DNA of 64,000 nt from CAUZWH01 sp965224275 (GCA_965224275.1 CBDCYR010000001.1:124001-188000); one strand, 5' to 3'. Shown: positions 42,990 through 52,688, counted from the first letter of the stretch. Translations and numbers: made by a program. The notes: generated by a model not told the origin, from the sequence alone.

Positions 42990-43940
42990 ATGGCACTTAC
43001 AGAAGAGGGGTTGCTTAACGTAGCCGGCGTCGCGAGTCGCTGGGTGAGGCTCGGCAATGGCGCCAAAGCGCATTACATGACGGCAGGAGAAGTGGGGCCC
43101 AACGTCATTTTGTTGCATGGCGGGTTCCCCGGTTCCAGTGGAATAGCTTTGTGGCGGTTCATGTTTCCGGCCCTCGCTGACGCGGGGTTCCGAGTCTACG
43201 CCCCCTGCCGTCCGGGGTTTGGCCTGTCCGATCTGAAGGAGGAATACTGGCCCCACCATGGGACGTTCAGTTGGGCGGATTTCGTTGACGACTTCGCCAA
43301 TGCGCTATGCCTTGACCGGTTTCACCTGTCCGGCAGCTCGCAGGGCGCGTCGGTTTCTGCCCAATATGTCGTCGAGCACCCCGAGAAGGTCATCAGCCTC
43401 GCTTTTATCGCCTCTTTCAGCCTAATGGCCCAGCTTGGCTTGGACGATGATGGCAAGGCTCGGGAGAGACTTCCAGCAGCCTATATACCCGCGCCATGGG
43501 ACGGCACAAAAGAGATGATCGGTAAGGACCTTCTTGCCGTCGCGTACGACAAGGCATCGATCCCCGATGACCTTGTGGAGATGAGGTTCAGAATCGCGGA
43601 GAAACAGCGGACATCACTGAACACCGCTACCGAGTTCAACAAATCTATTATGAAGAATCCTAAGTATGCCCAGCGCCTGCGGCTTAAGGGACGCCTGGAC
43701 ACGGTGGACGTGCCGGCCATCTACCTGTGGGGCAAGGATGACGTAATGGCGCCGGTGCAGGCTGGGTACGAGCAGGAAAAGATACTCCAAAACTTCCAGT
43801 TCTATTACCCCGATAGGTGCGGGCATTCGGGACAAAACGACCGGCCCGACTTGTTCAACAAAGTTTTCGAGGAGTTTTTCAAGACAGGGAAAGTCTCCGC
43901 CGAGCTCGGGAAGGAAGCGGGAGTGAGTCAAGGGAGCTAA
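42990..43940 (+). CDS. Alpha/beta hydrolase
   Basis: 316 residues from MALTEEGLLNVAG, with AGGAGGG eight bases upstream. Alpha/beta hydrolase fold: oxyanion region LLHGGFPGSSG, nucleophile Ser in HLSGSSQGASVSAQ, acid in WGKDDVMAP and His in DRCGHSGQNDRPD. The pattern is like meta-cleavage-product hydrolases and related esterases; the substrate is not predictable. Cytoplasmic. It stands alone next to the rearranged GNAT/IS256 region. Confidence 0.88.
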   Translation: MALTEEGLLNVAGVASRWVRLGNGAKAHYMTAGEVGPNVILLHGGFPGSSGIALWRFMFPALADAGFRVYAPCRPGFGLSDLKEEYWPHHGTFSWADFVDDFANALCLDRFHLSGSSQGASVSAQYVVEHPEKVISLAFIASFSLMAQLGLDDDGKARERLPAAYIPAPWDGTKEMIGKDLLAVAYDKASIPDDLVEMRFRIAEKQRTSLNTATEFNKSIMKNPKYAQRLRLKGRLDTVDVPAIYLWGKDDVMAPVQAGYEQEKILQNFQFYYPDRCGHSGQNDRPDLFNKVFEEFFKTGKVSAELGKEAGVSQGS

Positions 43941-44096
43941 ACAGGACCAGCCGATAATTTCGGGCTAACTCCTGGCGCATCCAAAACCGCACATAACGGT
44001 GCGGGCGCAGGCACCTCGGAACCTAAAGGGAGGGCTTCGCCGTGCCGACATTTGTGCCGACCTCAACGGGATCAACGCGAGCGCCAGGATTTGGTT

Positions 44097-44540
44097 CTAT
44101 TGCTGGGAGGCCGCCTCCAGGTCTTTCAAAAACCCCTTCATGCCCTTGGTAAACTGTCCGTCCAGGACAAGGCGACCCATAACCTGCCCGAGCAGCCCGA
44201 ACTTCGGCTTGTAGGCGTAGCTGATACCCACCTCGGTGGCATCGTCCACGGGGCTGAGAACAAACGTGACTTCGCCGTGGGCCAGGGGCAGTTTTTTCGC
44301 GGAATTGATGACGATCGTCATGCGGCGTTCATCGTCCCATTCTTTGACGGTTTCCTCCAGCTCGCCAAATGGTGCGAGATCGCAGTGCCGCTGGGCGCCT
44401 CTCCCGCTCGTGCTTTCTGATGTTGCGAACGACTTCGCAACGGCCGTGTTCCACGACGCAATGTTCGGGAAGTCGGCGAGGACCGCCCACACCCTTGCCG
44501 GGGCCGCGGGGATTTTCCTACTTACTTTGATCGATCGCAT
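44097..44540 (-). CDS. SRPBCC (polyketide-cyclase-like) protein
   Basis: 147 residues from MRSIKVSRKIPAAPARVWAVLADF; GGAG lies ten bases before the ATG. START-like fold binding a hydrophobic ligand: FPNIASWNTAVAKSF, GELEETVKEWDDERRM and FGLLGQVMGRLVLDG are typical positions. A longer frame to 44771 adds an unlikely N-terminus. Function unknown; many such proteins are lipid- or hydrophobic-ligand carriers. The 343 bases between this gene and 44884 hold nothing clear. Confidence 0.82.
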   Translation of the reverse strand: MRSIKVSRKIPAAPARVWAVLADFPNIASWNTAVAKSFATSESTSGRGAQRHCDLAPFGELEETVKEWDDERRMTIVINSAKKLPLAHGEVTFVLSPVDDATEVGISYAYKPKFGLLGQVMGRLVLDGQFTKGMKGFLKDLEAASQQ

Positions 44541-44883
44541 CGTCGGTTTTCTCCATGGTTCGATGGCCGCGAATGGCGACCCATCCGGCCCACCCAGGAT
44601 AAACACGGTGGGCGTTGGCCTCACAAAAAGTTTCGGCCGAATCGCCATTGGCGTCAAAGCCAACCCGCTTGAACAAAGCGCCGAACCTCCCGCAGTCCAT
44701 GCAGCGAACAGGAAATCGGATTTGTTCATCCAATCGCGGTCTCCCACATAGTTGATTGCCGCACCCAACACGGTAATTATCGTCCAAAATCGATGTCGAC
44801 AAGAATTGGCTGGTTGAAACGAGATACGTTAGCGGCCAAATCTTTCCTGTAACGTCGTCTGCTGGGTCATTCCGAGGAAAATT

Positions 44884-46506
44884 TTGACGCTGAATGCTGC
44901 TGAGGTCGGCGAGACCCACACGCTTTATCGCCTGGCCGTCGAACCCGTGGATGGCCAAGTCACTGTGCGCGTCGGTGATGCAACGATCGCTGAGGGCACC
45001 GATGTCGTGGTTATGCACGAGACCTATCTGCCATCGCATCTCTATTTCCGAAAATCCGACTTGATCGAGGGCCTCCTCGAGCCGTCGCCGTTGCGGACGT
45101 TTTGCCCGTTCAAGGGCACCGCCCATCATTGGCACCTGCAGCTGCCCGGAGGCACGGTGGAAAATGGTGCCTGGAGTTACGAACAACCGCTGCCCGATGC
45201 TATGCCAGCCGGCGGTCGAATCGCTTTCTACCCGCAGGCGATCTCCGAGTTCATTCACGAACGCACCCAACCGGTCGCTGAACCGGCAATCGTCGGTGGT
45301 AGCCCGCTTATCGATTGGTTGTTGCGCGGCGCCTGGCTTTGCAAGACGCCGCTCGAGCTAACCGAACAATTTGCCGGGCGCTTGCTCGAAATTGGCATTC
45401 CGCTGTGGCGTTTCAACGTGAGTGTCTGGACGTTGCACTCCGAACTCGCTGGCAAAACTTTTAGCTGGAGCCGTGAGGGTGACGGCGTTGTCGAGGGTGA
45501 TATCCCCTACGGCACGCTCCAGAGCCCGGCCTTCCTCAACAGTCCGGTCCGCCACGTCAGTGACGGCCTGGGCGGGGTGCGCCAACGCCTCGATATCGAC
45601 AATCCGGAGTTCCAGTTTCCTATCCTCGAAGAACTCCGGTCCAGTGGCGGCACCGACTATGTGGCGATGCCGCTGCCCTTCTCGGATGGGCAAATCCAAA
45701 CCATGACCCTGGCAACCGATGCGCCCGCCGGCTTCACCACGGCCAACCTCGGTCGGGTCTTCGAGAGCGTGTTGCCCCTGGGCCGGTTTTACGAAGTGCT
45801 CACCCTGCGCCGCAACGCCAACGATCTGTTCGATACCTATCTCGGCCACCGCACCGGCCGCAAGATATTGGGCGGCCTCACCCACCGGGGTGACGGCGAG
45901 GACATTCGCGCTGCGATTTTATATTGCGACATGCGAGATTCCACGAGTTTGACCGAATCTCTATCGCGCGAAACCTATTTGGAACTGCTCAACGATTTCT
46001 TTGAAGACACCGCAGAACCGGTCATGCAATCCGGTGGCGAGGTGTTGAAATTCATCGGTGACGCGGTGCTCGCGATCTTTCCCCTAGAGGGCGATGACGA
46101 GGGCGATGACGAGGGCGATGATGCCCGCGATGACGACAGCGACGCCGCCGCGCAAGCCTGTGTGCGGGCCCGCGAGGCGGCGCAGGAAATTATCCGGCGG
46201 GTGGAGTCGGGACCCACACGATCGGACCGCCCGCATGTTCAATGCGCGATCGGTGTCCATTTCGGCGATGTCACCTACGGCAATGTCGGGGCCCAAAACC
46301 GGCTCGACTTCACCGTTATCGGCAGCGCCGCCAACGTCGCCGCGCGGTTGAGCTCGCAGTGCAAGTCGCTGCACCAATCACTTCTGCTTTCGGCCGACGT
46401 CGCGGCCTATGCGCCGGGTGGCCTGAGCTCCCTCGGAAAACAGAAACTGCGTCACGTGACCGAAGACGTCGAAGTCTTCGTGGTCGCCCAAGAGCAATTC
46501 GGCTAG
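44884..46506 (+). CDS. DUF427-adenylate/guanylate cyclase fusion
   Basis: 540 residues with TTG start and CGAGGA seven bases upstream. Residues about 25-115 are DUF427 (HLYFRKSDLIEGLLEPS, CPFKGTAHHWHL, AWSYEQPLPDA). The middle part resembles the N-terminal region of class III cyclases (WLLRGAWLCKT, FNVSVWTLHSELAGK). The cyclase domain has metal Asp in AAILYCDMRDSTSL, the second in VLKFIGDAVLAIF, and GVHFGDVTYGNVG, DFTVIGSAANVAARL. An acidic repeat (EGDDEGDDEGDD) interrupts it after the second metal site. Cytoplasmic; makes cyclic nucleotide, perhaps gated by the DUF427 domain. Upstream of an amidohydrolase gene by 29 bases. Confidence 0.88.
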   Translation: MTLNAAEVGETHTLYRLAVEPVDGQVTVRVGDATIAEGTDVVVMHETYLPSHLYFRKSDLIEGLLEPSPLRTFCPFKGTAHHWHLQLPGGTVENGAWSYEQPLPDAMPAGGRIAFYPQAISEFIHERTQPVAEPAIVGGSPLIDWLLRGAWLCKTPLELTEQFAGRLLEIGIPLWRFNVSVWTLHSELAGKTFSWSREGDGVVEGDIPYGTLQSPAFLNSPVRHVSDGLGGVRQRLDIDNPEFQFPILEELRSSGGTDYVAMPLPFSDGQIQTMTLATDAPAGFTTANLGRVFESVLPLGRFYEVLTLRRNANDLFDTYLGHRTGRKILGGLTHRGDGEDIRAAILYCDMRDSTSLTESLSRETYLELLNDFFEDTAEPVMQSGGEVLKFIGDAVLAIFPLEGDDEGDDEGDDARDDDSDAAAQACVRAREAAQEIIRRVESGPTRSDRPHVQCAIGVHFGDVTYGNVGAQNRLDFTVIGSAANVAARLSSQCKSLHQSLLLSADVAAYAPGGLSSLGKQKLRHVTEDVEVFVVAQEQFG

Positions 46507-46535
46507 CGCTTAGCGGAACTGGCTCGACTTCGGCT

Positions 46536-47633
46536 GTGACGGACCAACCTCTCGCCCGCGTGATATCCGCCGACTCCCACGTCTTGGAGCCGCCGGACTT
46601 GTGGTGGAACGCGCTGGGAGAGCGTTTCGGCGATCGCACGCCGCGATTGATGGCGCAATGGCGCGGCGAAAGCGGGCGCTTCTTCTACACCGGCGGCCAG
46701 GTGCGTCGTCTGATGGACATCGAAAAAGATGCCGAAGGCCGCGACGCGATCGAGGCCGGATTCGTGCCGGAAAAGCGGATCGCGTTCCAGCGCGAAGCGG
46801 GGGTTGCCGTCGAGATCATTTATACCTCGGCGATGCTGGCCCAGCTGCGCAGCCCCGATGTCGAGGTGCTACAGGCCGCCGCCATGGTCTACAACGACTG
46901 GCTCCACGAATTCTGTTCCTATGACAGCCGCCGCCTGGTGCCGATCGCCGTGCTGCCGATGCACGATACTGCCTGGGCCGTCGGCGAACTCGATCGCAAT
47001 CTGGCGCGTGGGTTTCGCGGCGCGATGATCAATCTCGGCGCGCCGGTTGGCCGCCCGGCCTATCGCGATCCCGCATATGATCCCTTCTGGGCTCGCGCGG
47101 CTGAGGCAGCGACGCCGATCACCTTGCATTCGGGCAGCGGCGGTTTCGATGATCCCTTTCACTTCGCGACCGACGTTGAGCGGGCCGAAGGTCCCGGCGT
47201 GCTTCTGTCCGGCTACAACGAAATCATGGTGGTGCTCGCCAACGACTTCATTTTTGGCGGTATTCTCGACCGCTTCTCGGAACTGAAGCTGGTGTGCAGC
47301 GAATTCGAGATTTCCTGGATCCCCTATTTTATGTATCGCCTGGAGCAGATGCAGGATGCGATGGCGCATCGTTTGCGACTGGGCCGGGTCGCCGAGCGGG
47401 CGCCCGACTACATGCGCCACCGCGTCTGGCACGGCGTGATTGACGACCGCCATGCTAGCCTCACGATTCCTGCGGTGGGCGCGAGCCAAGTTCTGTGGGG
47501 ATCGGACTATCCCCACGTACGGTCGATCACGACCGATACAGCCGGCGTCCTGGCCCGGCACTTCCGCGATTTAGACCCCGCCGATCGTCAGGCGATCGTC
47601 GCCGACAACGCAGCCTCGCTCTATGCGCTGTAA
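46536..47633 (+). CDS. Amidohydrolase (ACMSD-like) A
   Basis: 365 residues, GTG start (MTDQPLARVISADSHVLEP). TIM-barrel amidohydrolase_2 family: SADSHV metal site, ITLHSGSG His, and VLWGSDYPHVRS Asp. First of three paralogues (with 48431 and 49555) that share LWWNALGERFGD, RFFYTGGQ and VWHGVIDD. They probably act on carboxylated or amide substrates of one catabolic route; the substrate is not deducible. The upstream part of its open frame is a shadow of the cyclase gene. Confidence 0.88.
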   Translation: MTDQPLARVISADSHVLEPPDLWWNALGERFGDRTPRLMAQWRGESGRFFYTGGQVRRLMDIEKDAEGRDAIEAGFVPEKRIAFQREAGVAVEIIYTSAMLAQLRSPDVEVLQAAAMVYNDWLHEFCSYDSRRLVPIAVLPMHDTAWAVGELDRNLARGFRGAMINLGAPVGRPAYRDPAYDPFWARAAEAATPITLHSGSGGFDDPFHFATDVERAEGPGVLLSGYNEIMVVLANDFIFGGILDRFSELKLVCSEFEISWIPYFMYRLEQMQDAMAHRLRLGRVAERAPDYMRHRVWHGVIDDRHASLTIPAVGASQVLWGSDYPHVRSITTDTAGVLARHFRDLDPADRQAIVADNAASLYAL

Positions 47634-47705
47634 CGTGCGCACCGAGATAGGGTGCGGCTGCACAATCACGCGCGGCACCGAATTTGTTCGCAGCGGAACC
47701 AGCGG

Positions 47706-48353
47706 ATGACCCTTCGTATCGCGGTCCTGGGCGCATGCCTGGCTTTCATCGTTCTGGTTGCGCTCGGCGGCGGCTACGTCCTCGCGCAGGACTTAACCGT
47801 GTCAGACATCGAAGACACCGTCCGATCCTGGGGTATGTGGGGCATTGCCGCATCGATCGGGTTGATGATCGTCCATTCCTTCATTCCCTTTCCCGCGGAG
47901 TTCGTCGCGATCGCCAACGGGATGGCTTATGGACCCCTGTGGGGAACGGTCGTGACCTGGATCGGCGCGATGTGCGGCGCCCTGATTGCCTTCGCCCTAT
48001 CGCGCGCCTTGGGCCGCCCCTTCGTTGAGCAGATGATCGTGAAGAAAGATTGGCAACAGGTCGACCGGTGGGTCGAGCAGCGCGGCGGCCATCTGGCTTT
48101 TTTCGGCCGCTTTCTCCCGATTATCTCGTTCAATCTGATCAACTATGTCGCCGGTCTCACCCGCATGTCGTTGTGGACGTTCGCGTTGGCCACCGGAATC
48201 GGGATTCTCCCGATGACGGTGCTAATGGTGCTGATGGGCGACAATATCGAGCTCATGAGCTGGCAAGGTTGGTTATCGCTAATCGCGGCGGCCGCGGTTC
48301 TATGGTTCCTCATTCGTCGCGGATTGGCGTCGGCCGGCCGCGCCAGACCCTGA
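47706..48353 (+). CDS. VTT-domain (TVP38/TMEM64, DedA-like) membrane protein
   Basis: 215 residues. N-terminal membrane anchor (IAVLGACLAFIVLVALGGGYV), then the VTT domain: FIPFPAEFVAIANGMAYGPLWGTVVTW, GAMCGALIAFALSRALGRPF and FFGRFLPIISFNLINYVAGLTRMSLWTF, with a last membrane helix near the C-terminus. Inner membrane; the family acts in lipid scrambling or membrane homeostasis. Sits within the amidohydrolase cluster in the same direction. Confidence 0.88.
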   Translation: MTLRIAVLGACLAFIVLVALGGGYVLAQDLTVSDIEDTVRSWGMWGIAASIGLMIVHSFIPFPAEFVAIANGMAYGPLWGTVVTWIGAMCGALIAFALSRALGRPFVEQMIVKKDWQQVDRWVEQRGGHLAFFGRFLPIISFNLINYVAGLTRMSLWTFALATGIGILPMTVLMVLMGDNIELMSWQGWLSLIAAAAVLWFLIRRGLASAGRARP

Positions 48354-48430
48354 GGAATTCGCGAGCATCGTTCGATCGGCTATGCTCACGACGCTTCTAA
48401 AAACTCAATAAGCCGCAGGAACCCCACGCC

Positions 48431-49543
48431 ATGTCCGAACGATTCGACCGCATCATTTCCGCTGATTCGCACGTCATCGAACCCTATGAGATCTACACCG
48501 GCGGCCTCCACAATCGGTTCGGCGACCAGTCACCGCGACTGCTGGAGGAATATGCCGGCAAGAAGGGCACATTCTTCTTTACCGGCGACCAGGTCATGCG
48601 CATCCGCAAGGTCGACGAGGAGCAGCGCGGTAAGGGCGTCGATCCGGCGGTGTCGTTCGACCCGGCCAAGCGGCTCGAATTTCTCGACAAAGCTGGGGTT
48701 CATGCCGAGATCATCTACGCGACCCTGGTCTCGATGGTCATGCACTCGGCCAACCTACCGAAGAACCGCGACATGGTTCGGGCCGCCGTGAAAATCTTCA
48801 ACGATTGGATCGCCGAATATTGCTCAGCCGATCCCAACCGTCTGCTCGGAGTTGCCGCCATCTCGACCGACGATCCCAAATGGGCGGCCGAGGAAATGAT
48901 CCGCACCCGCAAGAAAGGCTTGCGCGGCGCCGTGATCAACACACTCCCGCCCGAGGGCTGCCCCGATTATCGCCACCCCGATTACGACGTGTTGTGGGCC
49001 ACCGCTGAAGAAACCGACACCCCGATCACACTCCATATCGTTACCGGACGGGTTCGCGATTTCGCCCATGTTCACACCAAGGCGGAAAACGAGGCCGCCC
49101 CCGGCTGGTTGTTCGATCTATTTTCCGAAGTCAAAACCCCGCTCGCCAATGATTTTATATTCGGTCAGATCTTCGATCGTTTTCCCAAGCTCAAGATCGT
49201 ATGCAGCGAGTTCGAGGTGAATTGGGTGCCGTCGTTCATGTGGTATCTCGACATGATCGAGGGGCCGTTCGCGCCGCGCGTCGAGCTTCCCAAACTCGAG
49301 CGGCCGGCCAGCGATTACATGCGCGATCGCGTGTGGCACGGCATCGTCGATGATCCGTTCGGCGATCATGCGATCCCCCATGTCGGCGCCAGCCAGGTGT
49401 GCTGGGGATCGGATTTCCCGCATGTGCGTTCGATCGGCACAAATGCCCAGGCGTTCGTTGCCGACCTGTTCAGGAATTTCTCGCGCGAGGATCAGGAAAT
49501 GCTCGTCGGCGGCAACACCGCTGCCGTTTACGGCCTCAACTAG
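48431..49543 (+). CDS. Amidohydrolase (ACMSD-like) B
   Basis: 370 residues, MSERFDRIISADSHVIEPYEIYTGG. Same family as A and C: SADSHV, TPITLHIVTGRVRDF and CWGSDFPHVRS carry the metal-binding residues; EGCPDYRHPDYDVLW and WHGIVDDPFGDH are shared features. Followed after 11 bases by paralogue C, so the two are likely cotranscribed. Confidence 0.9.
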   Translation: MSERFDRIISADSHVIEPYEIYTGGLHNRFGDQSPRLLEEYAGKKGTFFFTGDQVMRIRKVDEEQRGKGVDPAVSFDPAKRLEFLDKAGVHAEIIYATLVSMVMHSANLPKNRDMVRAAVKIFNDWIAEYCSADPNRLLGVAAISTDDPKWAAEEMIRTRKKGLRGAVINTLPPEGCPDYRHPDYDVLWATAEETDTPITLHIVTGRVRDFAHVHTKAENEAAPGWLFDLFSEVKTPLANDFIFGQIFDRFPKLKIVCSEFEVNWVPSFMWYLDMIEGPFAPRVELPKLERPASDYMRDRVWHGIVDDPFGDHAIPHVGASQVCWGSDFPHVRSIGTNAQAFVADLFRNFSREDQEMLVGGNTAAVYGLN

Positions 49544-49554
49544 TGGAGACGGCA

Positions 49555-50655
49555 ATGGACGCGGAACTCTTCTCGGCCGATTCCCACGTACTTGAACCCT
49601 ACGATCTATGGTCGAACGCGCTGGGTGATCGCTTTGGTGATCAAACGCCGCGTCTGGTGACCGAACGTTACGGTGAGCAGGGGCGTTTTTTCTTTACCGG
49701 CAACCAATATTGGAAACTCGCTCGCTACGAGGAAGAGGCCGAATCAGCGGGTGCGCCGAAAGCCGGGTTCGTGCCGGAGGAGCGGGTCAAGTTTCAGCAC
49801 GGCGCTGGCGTCACCGCCGAGATGATGAATCCAACCGTGATGCTGCCGATTATGAACGCCAGCAATCAGCCGGAAAACCGTGACATGGTGAAGGCGGCGG
49901 CCGCGGTCTATAACGACTGGATCTATGATTTCTGCGCTTACGACCTGCCCCGGCTGATCCCGGTTGCGGCGATCCCGGTCGACGACGTCGACTGGGCGGT
50001 GGGCGAGGTCGAACGCAACGCCAAGCGCGGCTTCCGCTCGATCATGATTCACGCCACATATCCCGAAGGCTGCCCGCCTTATCGCGATTCTCACTACGAC
50101 CCGCTGTGGGCGCGCTGCGAGGAGATGGATCTGCCGCTCACACTCCACATCATTACCGGGCGCATCCCCGATCCGTTGTTCGCCTACAAGGAGGCTGATC
50201 AGCAGGAGGGGCCGAACGCGATGCTCAACACCTACGAAGAGATCCCCCACACCATTGCCAACGAGTTCATCTACGGTCAGATTTTCGATCGCTTCCCCAA
50301 ATTGCGGCTGCTCACCGGTGAACTCGAGCTGTCGTGGATCCCGCATTTCATGATGCGGCTCGACATGATGCAGGGCGTGTTCTCAGACCGTCTGTCTCTA
50401 CCCACCCTCGAAATGAAGGCCAGCGACTACGTCCGCACTCGCGTCTGGCATGGGCTGATCGACGATAAATTCGGACTCGGGGGTTTGGACCTGATCGGCG
50501 AAAGCCAGGTGTGCTGGGGCTCCGACTTCCCGCACAGCATCGCCATCGGTAGCGAGGCCCAGCAAGCAGTCGAGAAAATTCTCGGCGACCTGCCACCCGA
50601 AACCCGCCACTGCCTTGCCTGCGAAAACGCTAAAACCCTGTTCAGCCTGCACTAG
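49555..50655 (+). CDS. Amidohydrolase (ACMSD-like) C
   Basis: 366 residues, MDAELFSADSHVLEPYDLW; GGAG eight bases before the ATG. Metal-site motifs SADSHV, LPLTLHIITGRI and CWGSDFPHSIA. Closest to B in EGCPPYRDSHYDPLWARCEEMD. The three-gene set arose by duplication; retention of all motifs suggests three active enzymes with different substrates. Confidence 0.9.
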   Translation: MDAELFSADSHVLEPYDLWSNALGDRFGDQTPRLVTERYGEQGRFFFTGNQYWKLARYEEEAESAGAPKAGFVPEERVKFQHGAGVTAEMMNPTVMLPIMNASNQPENRDMVKAAAAVYNDWIYDFCAYDLPRLIPVAAIPVDDVDWAVGEVERNAKRGFRSIMIHATYPEGCPPYRDSHYDPLWARCEEMDLPLTLHIITGRIPDPLFAYKEADQQEGPNAMLNTYEEIPHTIANEFIYGQIFDRFPKLRLLTGELELSWIPHFMMRLDMMQGVFSDRLSLPTLEMKASDYVRTRVWHGLIDDKFGLGGLDLIGESQVCWGSDFPHSIAIGSEAQQAVEKILGDLPPETRHCLACENAKTLFSLH

Positions 50656-50691
50656 CGCTTACCCTCTCCCTTGGGATTCGAGGGTGGGACC

Positions 50692-50718
50692 GTGGCGCCA
50701 GTGGCGCCAGTGGCGCCG
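50692..50718. repeat. 9-bp tandem repeat, three units
   Basis: GTGGCGCCA three times, with one change in the last unit, in the gap between amidohydrolase C and the convergent dehydrogenase. Confidence 0.8.
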
Positions 50719-50785
50719 CGTAAGCCCGCCCGAAGTGGGCCGGGCGAGGGGAATATTGAAAAAGGGTGACGGACTCGAATACGCC

Positions 50786-51855
50786 TCAACCCGGCAGGGG
50801 CAGGTCAACACCCAGCCGTTCGGCCCATGGCGTCAGGGTCTGCAGCACCGTCGGAAACAGGTGCACACCGTCGCGTTCCGCCGCGTGCAAACTCGCCATC
50901 GCGCGTTCGCCGGGAACCAATACCTCATCGAATCCAGGCGCCGGCGGGCTCGCATGACAGGCTCATCGATCAGGATTGCCAATTCACGATTGAAGGCATC
51001 CGAACCGGCAAACGCTTCCGGATTGATCACTTGCAGAAACACCGCCGAGCTATAGCCGCGCGGTGAGTCGGGAATGCCGAAGCCGCCGAGCGCGGCGCTT
51101 AGCGCATAGACCATGAACTGCAACCCATAGCCCTTGTGACCACGCTCGGCGCCGCCGAGCGGCAGGATGCTGCCACGCGGCTCACCGAGCAGCGCTTGCG
51201 GGTCATCCGATGGGTTGCCCTCGTGGTCGAGCAACCAGGCGTGCGGCAACCGCTCGCCCAGGCGTCCGGCACGCTCGGTCGCGGTCAAGCTGGTGCTCGA
51301 CAACGCAAAATCGACCAGCACCGGATCGCCGGCGGTGGGAAACCCAAACGACACCGGGGTCGGCGAGAACACGGCTTGCCTGCCGCCATAGGGCGCCACC
51401 GCACCGAAATAGGGGTTGGTATCGAGCAGCAGCATCACCAAGCCGCGTTCCGTCGCGCGTCGCAGATAGGCGGCATGAAACCCGACGTGATGGCTGTCGC
51501 GGATCACCATCGTGACCACCGGGTGATCCCGGCTGCGCGCGACGGCGAGTTCCATCGCTTCAGTCACCAGCCAAGTGCCCGGAAGGTAGTGACCATCCCA
51601 GGTCACCGCCGCACCGCGATCGGCCACCACGGTGGGATCGCCGGTCTTGTTCATGGTCTCGTTCACCAGGTCGGTGAGATACCAATCCAGGTGTTCGATG
51701 CCGTGCGTAGTGCGTCCCATCATGTCGGCCTCGACCAGGATCTCGGCCATCCTGCGGGCCCGTTGCTCGGGCAACCCGGCCGCGGCCGCCAGCGCACGGG
51801 CAAAGTCGCGGAGCGTCTCCGCGGGAAAGCGGTCTTTGAGATGGGAGTCCGTCAT
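50786..51855 (-). CDS. Ldh2/malate-type dehydrogenase, one frameshift near the 3' end
   Basis: NAD(P)-dependent oxidoreductase of the malate/L-sulfolactate family. MTDSHLKDRFPAETLRDFARAL; MGRTTHGIEHLDWYL, RDSHHVGFHAAYLRRA with the catalytic His, and GAERGHKGYGLQFMVYAL are typical. The first frame ends at 50833 after RRLDSMRYWF; in the next frame the expected tail is intact (GFDEVLVPGERAMASLHAAE…) to a stop at 50786. One missing C in GGCGCCTGG near 50943 would restore a protein of about 357 residues. A sequencing error is as likely as a mutation. Confidence 0.82.
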
Positions 51856-51895
51856 CGGCCTAGTCAGCGATCGCCAAGCGCGGTTCAAACCACCG

Positions 51896-52237
51896 CTAAT
51901 GGACCTCGCTTATTATCTCAAACATGTCGTCATAGAGCGCAAACATCCGGTCGAGCGTCGCGTTCACGGTATCGATAACCAGGCGACCGTCAGCTGGTGT
52001 CTTCGCAAAATCGGCCAACAGATCCTTACCGATATCTGAGTGATCCTCGTCGGCAACGTCGTGAATCGACCAAAACCCGACTGCGTCCTCCGAGAGGTCG
52101 TATTGCTCCCGCAACCGCTTTGCCATTACCCCGAAGACGCCGGGACCATGGAATTCGCTGGCTAGAAAATGGCCAAACGGGCGGTCTCGGTGGAGCTGGT
52201 CGACGTGGGCGAGAACCTCGGCAGAATCGATCGTCAC
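51896..52237 (-). CDS. PqqC/TenA-like redox protein, apparently the C-terminal half
   Basis: 113 residues. GFWSIHDVADEDHSDIGKDLL resembles the last metal-ligand helices of iron-containing heme-oxygenase-fold enzymes, which are normally over 200 residues; the first helices are missing. The start at 52237 is therefore either a truncated gene or a short family member. Sits 40 bases upstream of the dehydrogenase gene on the same strand. Confidence 0.5.
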   Translation of the reverse strand: MTIDSAEVLAHVDQLHRDRPFGHFLASEFHGPGVFGVMAKRLREQYDLSEDAVGFWSIHDVADEDHSDIGKDLLADFAKTPADGRLVIDTVNATLDRMFALYDDMFEIISEVH

Positions 52238-52410
52238 GGCATCACTCCGTCCAACAAGTACGATGACGGCCTAGTCTAACCCGCGTGGGATCGCCTGGTG
52301 GAATTTGAACAGCCGGGATCGTCGCTCCGATTTCGATCTTTCGGGCGTCGCCAACCACGGCACGAAAAAAGCCGGCCGCTTGGACCACCACCTAAAAATG
52401 TGAGTGTGGT

Positions 52411-52570
52411 CTAAGCAGCGTGACGCCGCCGCCAGCCGATCATGCCTAGGTTAACGAGCCCAGTAAGGAGCAACGGCAACGTTGCCGGGACCGGACCCCC
52501 CCTCCCCGACGTCGTTGACGACAATAGTCAGTTTTGGCGCGCCGCGACTGGCCTGCCGCAAGCCCCAGAA
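52411..52570 (-). pseudogene. VPLPA/PEP-CTERM sorting-signal remnant
   Basis: Reads PVPATLPLLLTGLVNLGMIG then WRRRHAA-stop: a VPLPA-type tripartite signal (motif, hydrophobic helix, Arg cluster) for exosortase-type envelope sorting. The preceding APKLTIVVNDVGEG is in another frame, joined through a G7 run. No protein body is left upstream. The rest of 52238-52688 shows nothing else. Confidence 0.6.
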
Positions 52571-52688
52571 AACAAAGGATTTTAGTATTCACACGGCCGG
52601 CAGCCGTCGCCAACCGCTACCAGCGAACCGGCCTGGCGAGTCTTGAAGTCTCTGACGATTCAGAGAATCAACTCAGCTTGAATTGCCC

